Positions 1 through 8,019 of a stretch of DNA of 64,000 bases are shown here, piece by piece. The position numbers were made by a program, and so were the translations under genes. Source of the DNA: Castellaniella daejeonensis (lineage in GTDB: Bacteria; Pseudomonadota; Gammaproteobacteria; Burkholderiales; Burkholderiaceae_B); NCBI RefSeq assembly GCF_039523555.1, contig NZ_BAAAFN010000013.1, positions 44,505 to 108,504 on the forward strand, given 5' to 3'. The notes under the pieces are model-generated. The model ran no database searches and was not told the origin of the DNA. It was given only the letters and a program-made list of their open reading frames with translations. How positions within the stretch are numbered: position 1 is the stretch's first letter; every line of letters starts with the position of its first letter.

Positions 1-1
1 G

Positions 2-58
2 CAGATTCGATACCGGGGCTTTTCCGAAAAGACGACCGCATTCTTGGATAAACGCTAA
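2..58 (+). CDS. C-terminal tail of an upstream gene, cut by the window edge
   Basis: One frame is open from the window edge and ends in TAA at 56-58, giving 18 residues ending FLDKR. It is rich in charged residues and ends 19 bases before the next well-placed start, as expected in a packed operon. It is too short to identify and could be chance. Confidence 0.3.
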   Translation, partial: QIRYRGFSEKTTAFLDKR

Positions 59-77
59 AACCGAAGGAACATTGCTC

Positions 78-593
78 ATGTATGAACAGAGGACCGCAGA
101 ATTGCAAAGTTTCATAATGTCAATCAGCGATCCAAGGATCCGGCCATTCCTCGATCTGAAGAAGTTGTGTCAGTCAGGCATATACGACCTTGCTGTGAAA
201 ATGGCGACAGCGCATGCAGTCCAGCATGGAGATTTTTGCTATCTGCAAAAAATCCTGATCGTTTTAGATGGCAGTATTCATGTCAATGAATTTATTGCCT
301 CACTTCGGCCAAAGCTGAACTTCATCATCATGGATGCAAAACCACGCTACTTCAAAAAAGCAACTCCCGAGCGAATTGCCGAGGTAAACAAACGCGCCCA
401 GAAAAACCGAACAGCTACCACAGCAGTTGACTTGTCTAAGCCCATAACGAAGAGAGCAGCAAAAAACATGTTCAAGTCAACTTCAACAGCGCAACCCACA
501 AGGCGTAGAGCGAAAGGGGAAAAGTCCAGTCATGACATCATGGATTCTCGGCTCATGCTCCCGGGCAGCTACGGAACCGGACGCAGAAAGTAG
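78..593 (+). CDS. hypothetical protein of the mobile element
   Basis: I do not recognise this 171-residue protein. The ATG at 78 is chosen because AAGGAA at 64-69 lies 8 bases upstream; a TTG at 72 is in frame but too close to that ribosome site. The first ~110 residues look globular, with no membrane segment or signal peptide. The last ~60 are rich in Lys, Arg, Ser and Thr, like a disordered or nucleic-acid-binding tail. It lies 208 bases upstream of the relaxase gene in the same direction, so a role in transfer or maintenance is possible but is only inference. Its base composition is more AT-rich than the chromosomal part of the window. Confidence 0.6.
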   Translation: MYEQRTAELQSFIMSISDPRIRPFLDLKKLCQSGIYDLAVKMATAHAVQHGDFCYLQKILIVLDGSIHVNEFIASLRPKLNFIIMDAKPRYFKKATPERIAEVNKRAQKNRTATTAVDLSKPITKRAAKNMFKSTSTAQPTRRRAKGEKSSHDIMDSRLMLPGSYGTGRRK

Positions 594-801
594 TTCGTCA
601 CGACGACAGGGACGATCTTCAGCAAAATCCATCAACTAAAAAATCCAAGCACAGGCTTGCACAAGAGTTCACTTCTAAACGTCCACAATTCCTGTGGAAA
701 ACCCTGTGTAATCCCCCTGCCCTTCCCTCCAACAGCCAGCACTGGCGCACCTTTTGCGCCCGCTGGTTGATCTTTTACCATCCCCACATCCTGGAACACC
801 C
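594..801. other. intergenic region upstream of the relaxase; possible oriT or promoter region
   Basis: About 200 bases without a convincing gene. It holds a short inverted repeat, CCACA at 683-687 and TGTGG at 693-697, followed by A/T-rich then C-rich sequence. Origins of transfer of MobF systems often lie near the relaxase gene, but I see no recognisable nic sequence. A promoter for the relaxase gene is equally possible. Confidence 0.25.
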
Positions 802-3711
802 ATGATCTCGCACAGCCAGATCTATCGGGCCCGTGCGGCCCTCGCCACCCACTACTATGCCGACCAGGCCGACGATTACTACAGCCGCGATGGCAGCGCT
901 GCAACCTGGCAGGGTGAAGGCGCCAGGCGCTTGGGCGCAGTCGGTGCCATCGATCCTGCCCGGTTCAAAGCCATGCTGCAGGGTGATTTTGGCCATGGCA
1001 TCACGGCCAGTCAATCGGTGCGCAAGGACGCCAAGGCCCGCGCGGCGCTGGATCTGACTTTCGGCGCACCCAAAAGCATTACGCTGCAGGCCCTCATCGG
1101 CGGCGACGAGCGCCTGATCCAGGCGAACGATGATGCCTTGGCCACGGCCCTGGGCTATGTCGAACAGCACCTGGCCATGGGCCGCAGGAAGGAAAACGGC
1201 AAGTCGCGGGTGGAGCACACGGGCAACCTCATCATCGCCAAGTTCCGCCACGAAACGGCCCGGCCTACTGAAGACGCTGCACCGGACCCGCATCTGCACG
1301 TCCACGCGCTGCTGATGAATCTGACCCAGCGGGCCGATGGCCAGTGGGTGGCGCTATCCAACGAACAGATTTTCCAGCTGCTGCGGGTGACCGACTCCAT
1401 CTACCAAGCGACGCTGGAGCGCAATGTCCGGGCGCTGGGCTATGCCGTGCGCCACGAGAAGAACCATATCGAGCTCGCGCACATCAGCCGGGAACAGATC
1501 GAATTCTTCAGCAAGCGCAGCGCGGGCATCACGGCGGAACTGGCTGCACGCGGCATCAGCCGCGACCAGGCCCCGCACGCCCTGCGCCAGGGCATCACCC
1601 TCACCCACCGACAGCAGAAGACACAGACTTACAGCCGGGCCGAGCTGCAGCAGGAATGGCAGACAGCGGCCCAAGCCATCGGCATGCGGTTTGACCAGGC
1701 AGGCCTGCAGACGGCCATCCAGCCACGGCAGAACACCAGGGACACCCGCAAGGCCTCCGATCTGGTCGCCCAGGCATCACTGGATTGGGCAATCCAGCAC
1801 CTGGCTGAACGCGAGTCCGTCATGCCACTGGCCGATCTGCTGCAAAGCGCCGTGCGCCACGCGGGTGGTCATACGGATGTCACCGCCATCCAGTCAGCCA
1901 TCCAGGCGCGTATACAGGCAGGGGCTCTGATCCAGGAAGCGCCACACTATCGCAGCACGCAAGACATGAAGGCCACACCCATGACCCGCGACGGTTGGGC
2001 GGCCGAAGTCGTGCGCCTGCGCGGAACCTTGCAGAATGCCGCCCTACAGCTCATCGATCAAGCCATCACCCAAGGACGGCTCCTGATGGAAAGCCCGCGC
2101 TACGCCACGCGCAAGGCCTATGAGGCGGAATCCCGGATCCTGGCGGCTGAAGCCAGCGGCCGTCGTGCCTGGCAGGCCCCCATCGCCAGCACCGTGGCCG
2201 AATCCGGGCTGGATAAGCGCCTGACCCCAGGCCAGCGCGAAGCCGTGATGCTGATTGCCAGCGACACCGACCAGATCAGCGGCATCCAGGGCCTGGCCGG
2301 AACCGGCAAGTCTTTCGCGCTGCAAAACGCCCAGACCATCCTGCAGCAGCATGGCCACAGCCTGGTGGCACTCGCCCCCTATGGCGGCATGGTCCGCAAT
2401 CTGCGCAAGGACGGTGTGCCCGCCAATACTGTGGCCTCGATCCTGGCCGCCCGCGACAAGCGGCCCTTTACCAGCCAACTGGGCCCGCAGACCGTGGTGG
2501 TGATCGACGAGGCCGGGGTCGTGCCCGTGCGCCAGATGGACAGACTGCTGGCACTCATCCAGCCCACCGGCGCGAAGGTGGTGCTGCTGGGCGACACGGC
2601 CCAGACCAAGGCCATCGAGGCGGGCCGCGCCTTTGCCATGCTGCAGGAACACGGCATGAAGACCGTGCTCATGGGCGACATCCAGCGTCAGCGATCCGAA
2701 CGGCTGCGCCAGGCGGTGCAACTGGCGGCCCATGGCCAGGCCAGCCGGTCCCTGCCCTTGCTGGATCGGGTGCTGACCATCCCGGATCAGTTCAGTGTCG
2801 ATGGGCATGGTCAAAAGACCCGCGACAGTTCGGCCCGGTACGAAGCCATCGCCCAGGCCTATGTGGGGCTGCCCACCGATCAGCAGGCCAGCACGATTGT
2901 AGTGACCGGTACCAACGCCTCGCGCCAGGCGATCAATGCCCGCATCCACGCTCTGCGCGGCCTGGAAGGCAAGGGCCAGCGCTGCCAGCTGCTGGCCCGC
3001 CACGACACCACGCGGGCCGAACGCAGTGTCGCCCGGTACTACACCGTGGGCGATATCGTCGTGCCGGAACGTGATTACCAGTGCGGCCTGAAGCGCGGCG
3101 AACTGTACCGGGTGACCGGCATCCCACGCCATGACCGCATCACGGTGCAGGCCGTGAATCCTGGCGCATCAAAATCTGAGTCCATCGAGCTCATTCCACG
3201 CACCATGGGCAAGCTCTCGGTCTATCACCTGAACGAATCCGAACTGTCCGTGGGTGACCAGGTACGCATCACGCGCAACGATGCCCAGCATGACCTGGTC
3301 AACGGCCAGCTGGCGAAGGTCGTCGCCATCGAGGCCAGCGCCGTCACCATCGAAACTGGCGACAAAAGCATCACCCTGCCGACTGACCGGCCGCTGCACC
3401 TGGACTATGCCTACACCACCACGGCGCACAGCGCTCAGGGCCTGACCTGCGACCGGGTGCTGTACAACGCGGAAAGCTTCAGCCGCACCACGGCCCAGGA
3501 TACCTACTATGTCAGCATCTCGCGCGAACGGCATGAGGTCGTGGTGTTCACGGATGATGCCGACAAGCTGCCGGAGCGGGTGGATCGGCTGGGGGTCAAG
3601 GGGCTGGCGCATGACCTGCTGCCCGTGACAAATAATGAACTGGCACCAAATCGAAATGCCCTCAGCCAGGCACAATCCCCGACAGAAGCCGAACTGGAAA
3701 TTGAGCAGTAG
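802..3711 (+). CDS. MobF conjugative relaxase-helicase (TrwC/TraI family)
   Basis: Predicted to nick one strand at oriT, stay covalently bound to it and unwind the DNA during conjugation. The start MISHSQI at 802 is preferred over 754 because family members begin this way. Tyrosine pairs at residues 18-19 and 26-27 are candidate nicking residues. The three-histidine metal motif HLHVH is at 164-168. A RecD-like SF1 helicase follows, with Walker A GLAGTGKS at 497-504, Walker B VVVIDEAG, motif III GDTAQTK, and a late TTAHSAQG motif. At 969 residues it is close to TrwC of R388 (966), so it looks complete. No coupling protein or type IV secretion gene is in the window; these may lie to the left. 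Confidence 0.93.
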   Translation: MISHSQIYRARAALATHYYADQADDYYSRDGSAATWQGEGARRLGAVGAIDPARFKAMLQGDFGHGITASQSVRKDAKARAALDLTFGAPKSITLQALIGGDERLIQANDDALATALGYVEQHLAMGRRKENGKSRVEHTGNLIIAKFRHETARPTEDAAPDPHLHVHALLMNLTQRADGQWVALSNEQIFQLLRVTDSIYQATLERNVRALGYAVRHEKNHIELAHISREQIEFFSKRSAGITAELAARGISRDQAPHALRQGITLTHRQQKTQTYSRAELQQEWQTAAQAIGMRFDQAGLQTAIQPRQNTRDTRKASDLVAQASLDWAIQHLAERESVMPLADLLQSAVRHAGGHTDVTAIQSAIQARIQAGALIQEAPHYRSTQDMKATPMTRDGWAAEVVRLRGTLQNAALQLIDQAITQGRLLMESPRYATRKAYEAESRILAAEASGRRAWQAPIASTVAESGLDKRLTPGQREAVMLIASDTDQISGIQGLAGTGKSFALQNAQTILQQHGHSLVALAPYGGMVRNLRKDGVPANTVASILAARDKRPFTSQLGPQTVVVIDEAGVVPVRQMDRLLALIQPTGAKVVLLGDTAQTKAIEAGRAFAMLQEHGMKTVLMGDIQRQRSERLRQAVQLAAHGQASRSLPLLDRVLTIPDQFSVDGHGQKTRDSSARYEAIAQAYVGLPTDQQASTIVVTGTNASRQAINARIHALRGLEGKGQRCQLLARHDTTRAERSVARYYTVGDIVVPERDYQCGLKRGELYRVTGIPRHDRITVQAVNPGASKSESIELIPRTMGKLSVYHLNESELSVGDQVRITRNDAQHDLVNGQLAKVVAIEASAVTIETGDKSITLPTDRPLHLDYAYTTTAHSAQGLTCDRVLYNAESFSRTTAQDTYYVSISRERHEVVVFTDDADKLPERVDRLGVKGLAHDLLPVTNNELAPNRNALSQAQSPTEAELEIEQ

Positions 3712-3737
3712 CCCCCTGCGAGTGATCGCTGATCTCA

Positions 3738-3766
3738 TTGACCAATTATTCACATATTTGTTAACA
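3738..3766 (+). promoter_or_regulatory. possible promoter/operator of the toxin-antitoxin pair
   Basis: TTGACC at 3738-3743 is followed after 17 bases by TTAACA, a poor -10. The eight bases TGTTAACA at 3759-3766 are a perfect palindrome. The toxin ATG follows at 3774 with no ribosome site, so a transcript from here would be nearly leaderless. Autorepression by the antitoxin at the palindrome would fit the family, but is inference. Confidence 0.3.
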
Positions 3767-3773
3767 TCAACTT

Positions 3774-4106
3774 ATGTCATACACCATTCACTACTACAGT
3801 GAAGATGTGGAAGCCAAAGTGCTGGCACTCCCTAAAACCCTACTGGCCCGCTATTTCAACCTGACCGACCGCATGATCACAGCGGGCGCCAACCTCGGAG
3901 AGCCACATACCAAGGCTTTTGGTGGCGGTCTATTCGAATTGCGCCTGAAAGGGGCTGAAGGAATTGCCCGGGTGTTTTATTGCACACGCGTCGGTCGCCG
4001 TATTGTGATGCTTCACTGTTTCGTGAAGAAGACCGACAAAACACCTCCGGCAGAGCGCCGCATCGCCGAAGCACGATTGAAGGAGATTCAAAATGCGCAC
4101 TCATGA
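3774..4106 (+). CDS. RelE/HigB-like type II toxin (phage-derived Gp49-like family)
   Basis: A 110-residue protein of the phage-derived Gp49-like/HigB type, expected to be a ribosome-dependent mRNA-cleaving toxin. Support is the family pattern of a Phe-Glu-Leu-Arg strand (residues ~53-56), a following basic strand RVFYCTR, and the conserved C-terminal FVKKTDKTP segment, where catalytic Lys/Arg residues are found in this family. It precedes and overlaps its partner antitoxin gene by 14 bases, the toxin-first order typical of higBA. On a mobile element such a pair usually stabilises the element by killing or arresting cells that lose it. Activity is not shown by sequence alone. Confidence 0.85.
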   Translation: MSYTIHYYSEDVEAKVLALPKTLLARYFNLTDRMITAGANLGEPHTKAFGGGLFELRLKGAEGIARVFYCTRVGRRIVMLHCFVKKTDKTPPAERRIAEARLKEIQNAHS

Positions 4107-4380
4107 AGAGCTCAAGGCCTTGGCCTTGTCAGATCCAGAAGTTCGTGCCGAATATGAACGTATCGAGCGCGAAGAAATGCCGATGCTGGATACCATCCTG
4201 AAAGCCCGGGGTGACGCGGGGCTCACCCAGGCACAAGTGGCCGAACGCATGGGTACCAAAGCCTCTGCTGTTGCTCGACTAGAAAACGCCCTGGTGACCG
4301 GAAAGCACTCCCCCTCGGTTGCGACACTCAAAAAATACGCCGCAGCACTGGGTAAAAAATTGGAAGTCCGTTTTCACTGA
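4093..4380 (+). CDS. HigA-like antitoxin, XRE-family HTH
   Basis: A 95-residue protein with an acidic N-terminal helix region (residues ~5-30) and a Cro/C1-type helix-turn-helix at about 45-90, with GLTQAQVAERMGTKASAV and the following SPSVATLKKYAAALG. It is the expected partner of the overlapping toxin gene: it binds and neutralises the toxin and represses the shared promoter, perhaps at the TGTTAACA palindrome at 3759-3766. Its start overlaps the toxin's end, so translation is probably coupled. The iteron array begins three bases after its stop codon. Confidence 0.85.
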   Translation: MRTHEELKALALSDPEVRAEYERIEREEMPMLDTILKARGDAGLTQAQVAERMGTKASAVARLENALVTGKHSPSVATLKKYAAALGKKLEVRFH

Positions 4381-4382
4381 AT

Positions 4383-4525
4383 CGTGTCGGCTTGGTGGAA
4401 ACCCGCCTGTCTATCGGTGTGAATCAAGTGTTCAGACGGTGTCCAGCTGGTGTCGGCATGGTGTATCGCCGGTGTGTTTATGGTGTTTCCAGGCGGTACC
4501 GCTGGTGTATGAATGGTATCCACCA
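4383..4525. repeat. iteron-like array: GGTGT every 11 bp, about 13 units
   Basis: Exact GGTGT occurs at 4416, 4438, 4449, 4460, 4471, 4482 and 4504. One-mismatch forms sit in the same register at 4383 (CGTGT), 4394 (GGTGG), 4427 (AGTGT) and 4515 (GGTAT); units 4405 and 4493 are degenerate. All are spaced 11 bp or a multiple of it, one helical turn, with six variable bases between. Because 11 is not a multiple of 3, codon use cannot cause it. Such phased repeats are typical binding arrays for replication initiators, centromere-binding proteins (R388 StbA repeats also have an 11-bp period) or oriT accessory proteins. No obvious cognate protein gene is adjacent. Confidence 0.8.
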
Positions 4526-4927
4526 CCACTCAGGCAGCCGTCTACGCGCCATTCGGCTACAAGCGTGGCCGCCCTTCCTCCCGCCAGATCAATGGCTTGC
4601 GCCATTCCAGTGCCCTATCTGTCCTACATCACCAAAACCGGCCAGATTCCAGCAAGCCGTTGATCCACGACGCCTTTACCCACCCCGCCAGGGGTGCGTC
4701 ATGTGTGGGACGTTTAAGGCCACAAAGGAGCGGTAGCGAATTTGGGGACTGAACGGCCCAGCCTGACCGGAAACCGGGCAGGCAGCGTCACAGCACAGGG
4801 CCCCAGGCGAAGCCTGGGAACAGGGCCAGGCATCAGCACCAGGCAGGCCATAGGGTGCACAGACGGGCCCAGGATGGCCACCACCAGAAACAGCAGCCAT
4901 AGCCCAAAAAAGCCACCAGCCCAGAAT
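4526..4927. other. gene-free, hairpin-rich stretch between iterons and ssb
   Basis: I see no convincing gene here. There are several GC-rich hairpins, the clearest being CCCAGGC at 4802-4808 and GCCTGGG at 4812-4818 around a GAA loop. With the iteron array it forms a ~620-base non-coding block beside ssb, which could contain oriT or a replication origin. I could not identify a nic site or DnaA box. Confidence 0.4.
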
Positions 4928-4953
4928 GCAACAAAGCCCGGACAAAGCCGGGC
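4928..4953 (-). terminator. Rho-independent terminator of ssb
   Basis: Read on the minus strand, GCCCGG, a six-base loop and CCGGGC (4936-4953) are followed by TTTGTTG. It lies 55 bases beyond the ssb stop codon and probably ends the radC/DUF3560/ssb transcripts. Confidence 0.65.
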
Positions 4954-5007
4954 CAGGACGCCATGCAAAACCAGGCCGGAATCACCCGGCCAGGCTCATG
5001 CAGTCTC

Positions 5008-5487
5008 TCAAAACGGAATATCCGATTCCTCCAGCGCTGCGGATCCAGCCGCCGGGGCCGCAGCCGCAATCCGCCCACCTCGCCCCTTCGCCCTGCCTGC
5101 CACAGAACCGCCTGCGGCCGCTGCCTTCGCCTCTCCCGCCTGGCCGTTATCCCGTCCGTCCAGCATCTGCATCTGGTCGGCAATGATCTCGGTGCTGTAG
5201 CGGTCGGTGCCGCTCTCCTTGTCCTGCCATTTGCGGGTTTTGAGGCGCCCTTCCACAAACACGGTGCGGCCCTTCTTCAGGTATTCGCCAGCGATCTCCG
5301 CCAGGCGACCGTAAAACACCACGCGGTGCCATTCGGTTTCTTCGCGGCGCTCGCCGCTGGCCTTGTCGCGCCAGGTGCTGGTGGTGGCAATCGACACGTT
5401 GCAGACGGCTGCGCCGTCCGGGGTGTAACGGATGTCCGGATCCTTACCCAGGTTGCCAATGAGGGTCGCGCGGTTCAGTGATGCCAT
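5008..5487 (-). CDS. ssb: single-stranded DNA-binding protein (element-borne)
   Basis: A 159-residue SSB with the usual N-terminal OB fold (residues 1-~110; MASLNRATLIGNLGKDP start, EWHRVVFYGRLAEIAGEYL, VEGRLKTRKW), a Gly/Ala-rich linker and the acidic tip ESDIPF that recruits replication and repair proteins. Bacterial genomes carry a chromosomal ssb too; extra copies are typical of conjugative elements, where they coat the incoming strand and dampen SOS. It lies 73 bases downstream of the DUF3560 gene and probably shares its transcript. A terminator hairpin follows. Confidence 0.96.
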   Translation of the reverse strand: MASLNRATLIGNLGKDPDIRYTPDGAAVCNVSIATTSTWRDKASGERREETEWHRVVFYGRLAEIAGEYLKKGRTVFVEGRLKTRKWQDKESGTDRYSTEIIADQMQMLDGRDNGQAGEAKAAAAGGSVAGRAKGRGGRIAAAAPAAGSAALEESDIPF

Positions 5488-5560
5488 GATGATTCTCCAA
5501 TGATGAAAGTCTGGGGGTGATGCCCCAGGCCGGGATCCGGCCCAGGGATAAAAGCGGGGT

Positions 5561-6367
5561 TCAGGCTTGATTCAATGCGTCCAGATGGCGGATCACATCC
5601 TTGGCGGCCCATTGGGCGTTGCCGGTCAGCTGGCGCACCCAGGCGCTGCGCGTCGGACTCCAGCGGAAACCGCAGCGCTTCAGCACGTCGCGGGTCTCCT
5701 TGGCCGGCTTGCCGTCAAACAGGAACATGGCACGGTTCTCCTGCGGATCCTCGCGGTAGGTGTAGCCGTCTCCTGCCTGCTCGGTTTCGGTGCGCTCGGC
5801 GGCACGCTGCAATTCCTTGATGCGGGCCATGATGCGGTGGATGTTGGCGTTGTTGTTCTGCAGCTGGAACGGGGCAAAGCCGATGCGGTTCATATAGTCC
5901 GGGGTCACCAGCTCGCGGGCGCGTTCCGCGTAGGTCAGGCCAGAATCCACCAGGGCGGCCACCTGCGCATCGGCCCCAGCCTTGGCATGGCGGCGCAAGA
6001 TAGCGTTGATCGCCTTCATGGTTTCCTGAATGGCCTGCAGGCTGGCCAGCTTCGCCTGCAGTTTCTCGATCGCGGCCGGGTCATCGCTGGAAATCCCGCC
6101 CTTGCCCACGGCAGCGGCCTTATTGGCGTAGTGCTCGGCTTTTTTCTGCAACTCGACAGACTGTTCAAAGCCTCGGCTGATCCGTTCCCGATAGCGGCGG
6201 TCGCGTCCTTCGGAATAGTGCCCCACCAGGATGGGCTGGCCCATGGGGATGGCATCGGCTATGCGGCTGGCCTGAGACGCGACCGCATCCGACTGTGCAT
6301 GTGCCTGCCCTGCTCGTTCTTCATAGCGGGCCTTGCGGGCTGCCTGTTTGGCTTCGTAGGTGTTCAT
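5561..6367 (-). CDS. DUF3560 family protein
   Basis: A 268-residue soluble protein. The ATG at 6367 is chosen because GGAG lies just upstream and the in-frame region before it belongs to a repeated non-coding leader. The sequence shows an N-terminal charged helical segment, a region with HYSEGRDRRYRERI and a long Lys/Ala-rich helix (residues ~75-150), and a C-terminal domain containing LKRCGFRWSPTRSAWVR, the signature I associate with DUF3560. The family is common on plasmids and ICEs beside ssb and radC, but its biochemical role is not known to me. It is probably co-transcribed with ssb from the repeated leader. Confidence 0.85.
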   Translation of the reverse strand: MNTYEAKQAARKARYEERAGQAHAQSDAVASQASRIADAIPMGQPILVGHYSEGRDRRYRERISRGFEQSVELQKKAEHYANKAAAVGKGGISSDDPAAIEKLQAKLASLQAIQETMKAINAILRRHAKAGADAQVAALVDSGLTYAERARELVTPDYMNRIGFAPFQLQNNNANIHRIMARIKELQRAAERTETEQAGDGYTYREDPQENRAMFLFDGKPAKETRDVLKRCGFRWSPTRSAWVRQLTGNAQWAAKDVIRHLDALNQA

Positions 6368-6481
6368 GATCAAATCTCCAAAACAAGGGTTGAACTGCTT
6401 TTCAGCTGACCGGATCCGAAGATTCTTGAGCTGGATCGTCAAACCGCCCTGTGGGGTTGACGTGGGTTTCCCGGTCTTGCC

Positions 6482-6731
6482 GCCGTCTTCCGTGAGTTCC
6501 GTCGCCGTGCCGATCTGGACCACGCAGCGCCGAGCGGAAAGGGGCAGGCACGCAAGCCGCAGCCCGAAGCCTCAGGCGCAGGGACCGGGTGAGTACCTGG
6601 TAGCGCGCACCCCTTGCAGCGAGAAGCGAAAGTGGTACACGTCGGTGGTGTCAGGCGGCGGGAATCACGGAAAACGGGAGAACGGCCTGGCCCATACGAT
6701 CACCCCACAGGGCGGCCGCGCGGCGAGCGCC
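6482..6731. repeat. leader repeat copy A, upstream of the DUF3560 gene
   Basis: This ~250-base non-coding block is an imperfect direct repeat of 7622-7871. The best stretch is 6541-6569, with one mismatch in 29 bases against 7681-7709. Further matches include the hairpin ACCGGGT-GAGT-ACCTGGT (6584-6601), CGCGCACCCCTTGCAGC (6604-6620) and GGCCGCGCGGCGAGCGCC (6714-6731). It lies on the 5' side of the leftward DUF3560 gene. It could be a structured RNA leader (a radC RNA motif is known upstream of such genes) or an ssDNA promoter. Bases 6368-6481 and 6732-6806 show nothing else clear. Confidence 0.75.
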
Positions 6732-6806
6732 CATCAGCCCCGGTATGGCGGGGCTCAGACTGGCCAAAGGCCCTACCCAACACATCCTTGCCACCGGCAC
6801 CAAATA

Positions 6807-6845
6807 GCAAGGCCGGCCGGGGCACCCTGACCCGGTCGGCCTTGC
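6807..6845 (-). terminator. strong hairpin downstream of the radC-like gene
   Basis: GCAAGGCCG at 6807-6815 pairs perfectly with CGGCCTTGC at 6837-6845, and CCGGG/CCCGG inside extends the stem. On the minus strand it is followed by TATTTGG, a weak T tract. It lies 145 bases beyond the radC-like stop and before leader copy A, so it plausibly separates the two transcripts. Confidence 0.5.
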
Positions 6846-6989
6846 ACGTTCTGTAGTTCGCTGTTTCCCCGGCCCCTGCCGTGCGGCACCCGACGCACGG
6901 CAGGAGCCGACGCAGCCCTCATGATCACCCGATCATGCCAACTCGCCAGCCTCAGGCTGCAGGGCGGCCACCCGCCCTGCCCCAGTGCC

Positions 6990-7520
6990 CTACACCTGGC
7001 CGCGCTCAGCCAGCGAGGTGGTTTCCTTGCCGCTGACGATGATGTGATCCAGTACCCGCACATCCACCAGGGCCAGTGCCTGCTTCAGCTGCCGGGTCAA
7101 GCTCAGATCCGCCGGGCTGGGTTCGGCAATCCCCGATGGGTGGTTATGGGCCATAAAAAGCGATGCGGCATTCAAGCGAAGCGCCGTCTTCACGATCTCG
7201 CGCGGATAGATACTGGCGTGGCTGAGCGTCCCACTGCTTTGCTCGATATAGCGGATAGGCTTTAACTGCGAATCCAGATACAGAAAGGCCGCGCATTCAT
7301 GCCCCAGGCCTGCCAGCTTGGACTGAAAAAACTTGGCCACCTGTCCCGGATTCATCATGGTGTTGGCCGTGGAAATCAGGCTTTCTGCCGCCATCCGGCC
7401 AGCCGCCAGGATCTGGTCATCGGTCGCGGGCTTGTAGCGGCCGCTGGGGCTGCGCACAAAAAGCGGCTGTGCGTCGTTCATGTTGTCGTAGCTCAGGGCT
7501 GCGGTGCTGTTTGCGTTCAT
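6990..7520 (-). CDS. radC: RadC-like JAB/MPN-domain protein
   Basis: A 176-residue RadC-family protein; the start MNANSTAALSYDN at 7520 has AAAGGAG upstream. The metalloprotease-like motif FMAHNHPSG followed by SPADLSLT shows the His-x-His and Asp pattern of the JAB/MPN fold, and the final strand DHIIVSG is typical. It lacks the N-terminal UPF0758 HhH part of chromosomal RadC, as element-borne copies usually do. Despite the name, a direct DNA-repair role for RadC is doubtful; element copies are found in anti-restriction or leading-region clusters. It is preceded by leader repeat copy B and faces the DUF3560-ssb block. Confidence 0.88.
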   Translation of the reverse strand: MNANSTAALSYDNMNDAQPLFVRSPSGRYKPATDDQILAAGRMAAESLISTANTMMNPGQVAKFFQSKLAGLGHECAAFLYLDSQLKPIRYIEQSSGTLSHASIYPREIVKTALRLNAASLFMAHNHPSGIAEPSPADLSLTRQLKQALALVDVRVLDHIIVSGKETTSLAERGQV

Positions 7521-7621
7521 GGGTTTTCTCCTTTCGGGGGTTAACCGGCTACCGGGGCCGAAGATTCCGAGCCTGAACGTAGGTTTTGCGGTGTCCGCTG
7601 TACTACGCTGGGCCCGGAGTG

Positions 7622-7871
7622 CCACCGTTGCCGTGAGTTCGTCGCCTTGCCGTGCTGAATCACGCAGGGACGACCGGAAAGGGGCGGGCACGCAAGCCGC
7701 AGCCCGAAGGAGAACGAAGAGAGACGAAGGGACCGGGTGAGTACCCGGCAACGCGCACCCCTTGCAGCAAGGAGCGCAGTGATACAGTCGGCGTTTTGGG
7801 CGGCGGACTCAGGGCAATGGCTGCCTGCGCCGTGGAGATGGACTGCGGATACCGGCCGCGCGGCGAGCGCC
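7622..7871. repeat. leader repeat copy B, upstream of the radC-like gene
   Basis: Imperfect direct repeat of 6482-6731, offset by 1,140-1,148 bases. It contains the matching hairpin ACCGGGT-GAGT-ACCCGGC (7732-7749), CGCGCACCCCTTGCAGC (7752-7768) and the shared end GGCCGCGCGGCGAGCGCC (7854-7871). It occupies the upstream side of the leftward radC-like gene, equivalent to copy A. Of the gene-free span 7521-8049, the rest is a ~100-base spacer next to radC and the operator region of the BREX operon. Confidence 0.75.
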
Positions 7872-8005
7872 GCTACCGGACGAAGGACGGTCTGACTGCA
7901 TCTCCCCGCCCGTGAGCGTCCGTGCTACCCAAGGGTGAAAACCTCCAGTCTGACCAGGAACCAACAGGGACAAACCCTAATCAACCCTATTTATGGCTTA
8001 CACTT

Positions 8006-8019
8006 GGACAAACTTGTCC
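8006..8019. promoter_or_regulatory. palindromic operator candidate upstream of the BREX operon
   Basis: GGACAAACTTGTCC is a dyad with perfect GGACAA/TTGTCC arms. GGACAAAC also occurs at 7968-7975 in the same orientation, and a partial TTTGGAC at 8026-8032. A possible -10, TACACT (7999-8004), ends one base before the dyad, so a bound protein would block transcription start. The HTH gene at 8050 is an obvious candidate for its regulator. Confidence 0.5.

Noticed and set aside
4383..4525. The GGTGT array as a CRISPR
   Set aside because: The repeat unit is 5 conserved plus 6 variable bases; CRISPR repeats are ~23-40 bases with ~30-base spacers, and no cas gene is present.
4392..4736. A 114-codon plus-strand ORF over the iteron array
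   Set aside because: The DNA repeat has an 11-base period, not a multiple of 3, so the constraint is on DNA rather than protein. No ribosome site and no recognisable product.
4714..4968. An 84-codon minus-strand ORF with one hydrophobic segment, downstream of ssb
   Set aside because: It begins with TTG, lacks a ribosome site and overlaps the ssb terminator. The hydrophobic stretch could come from T-rich minus-strand codons.
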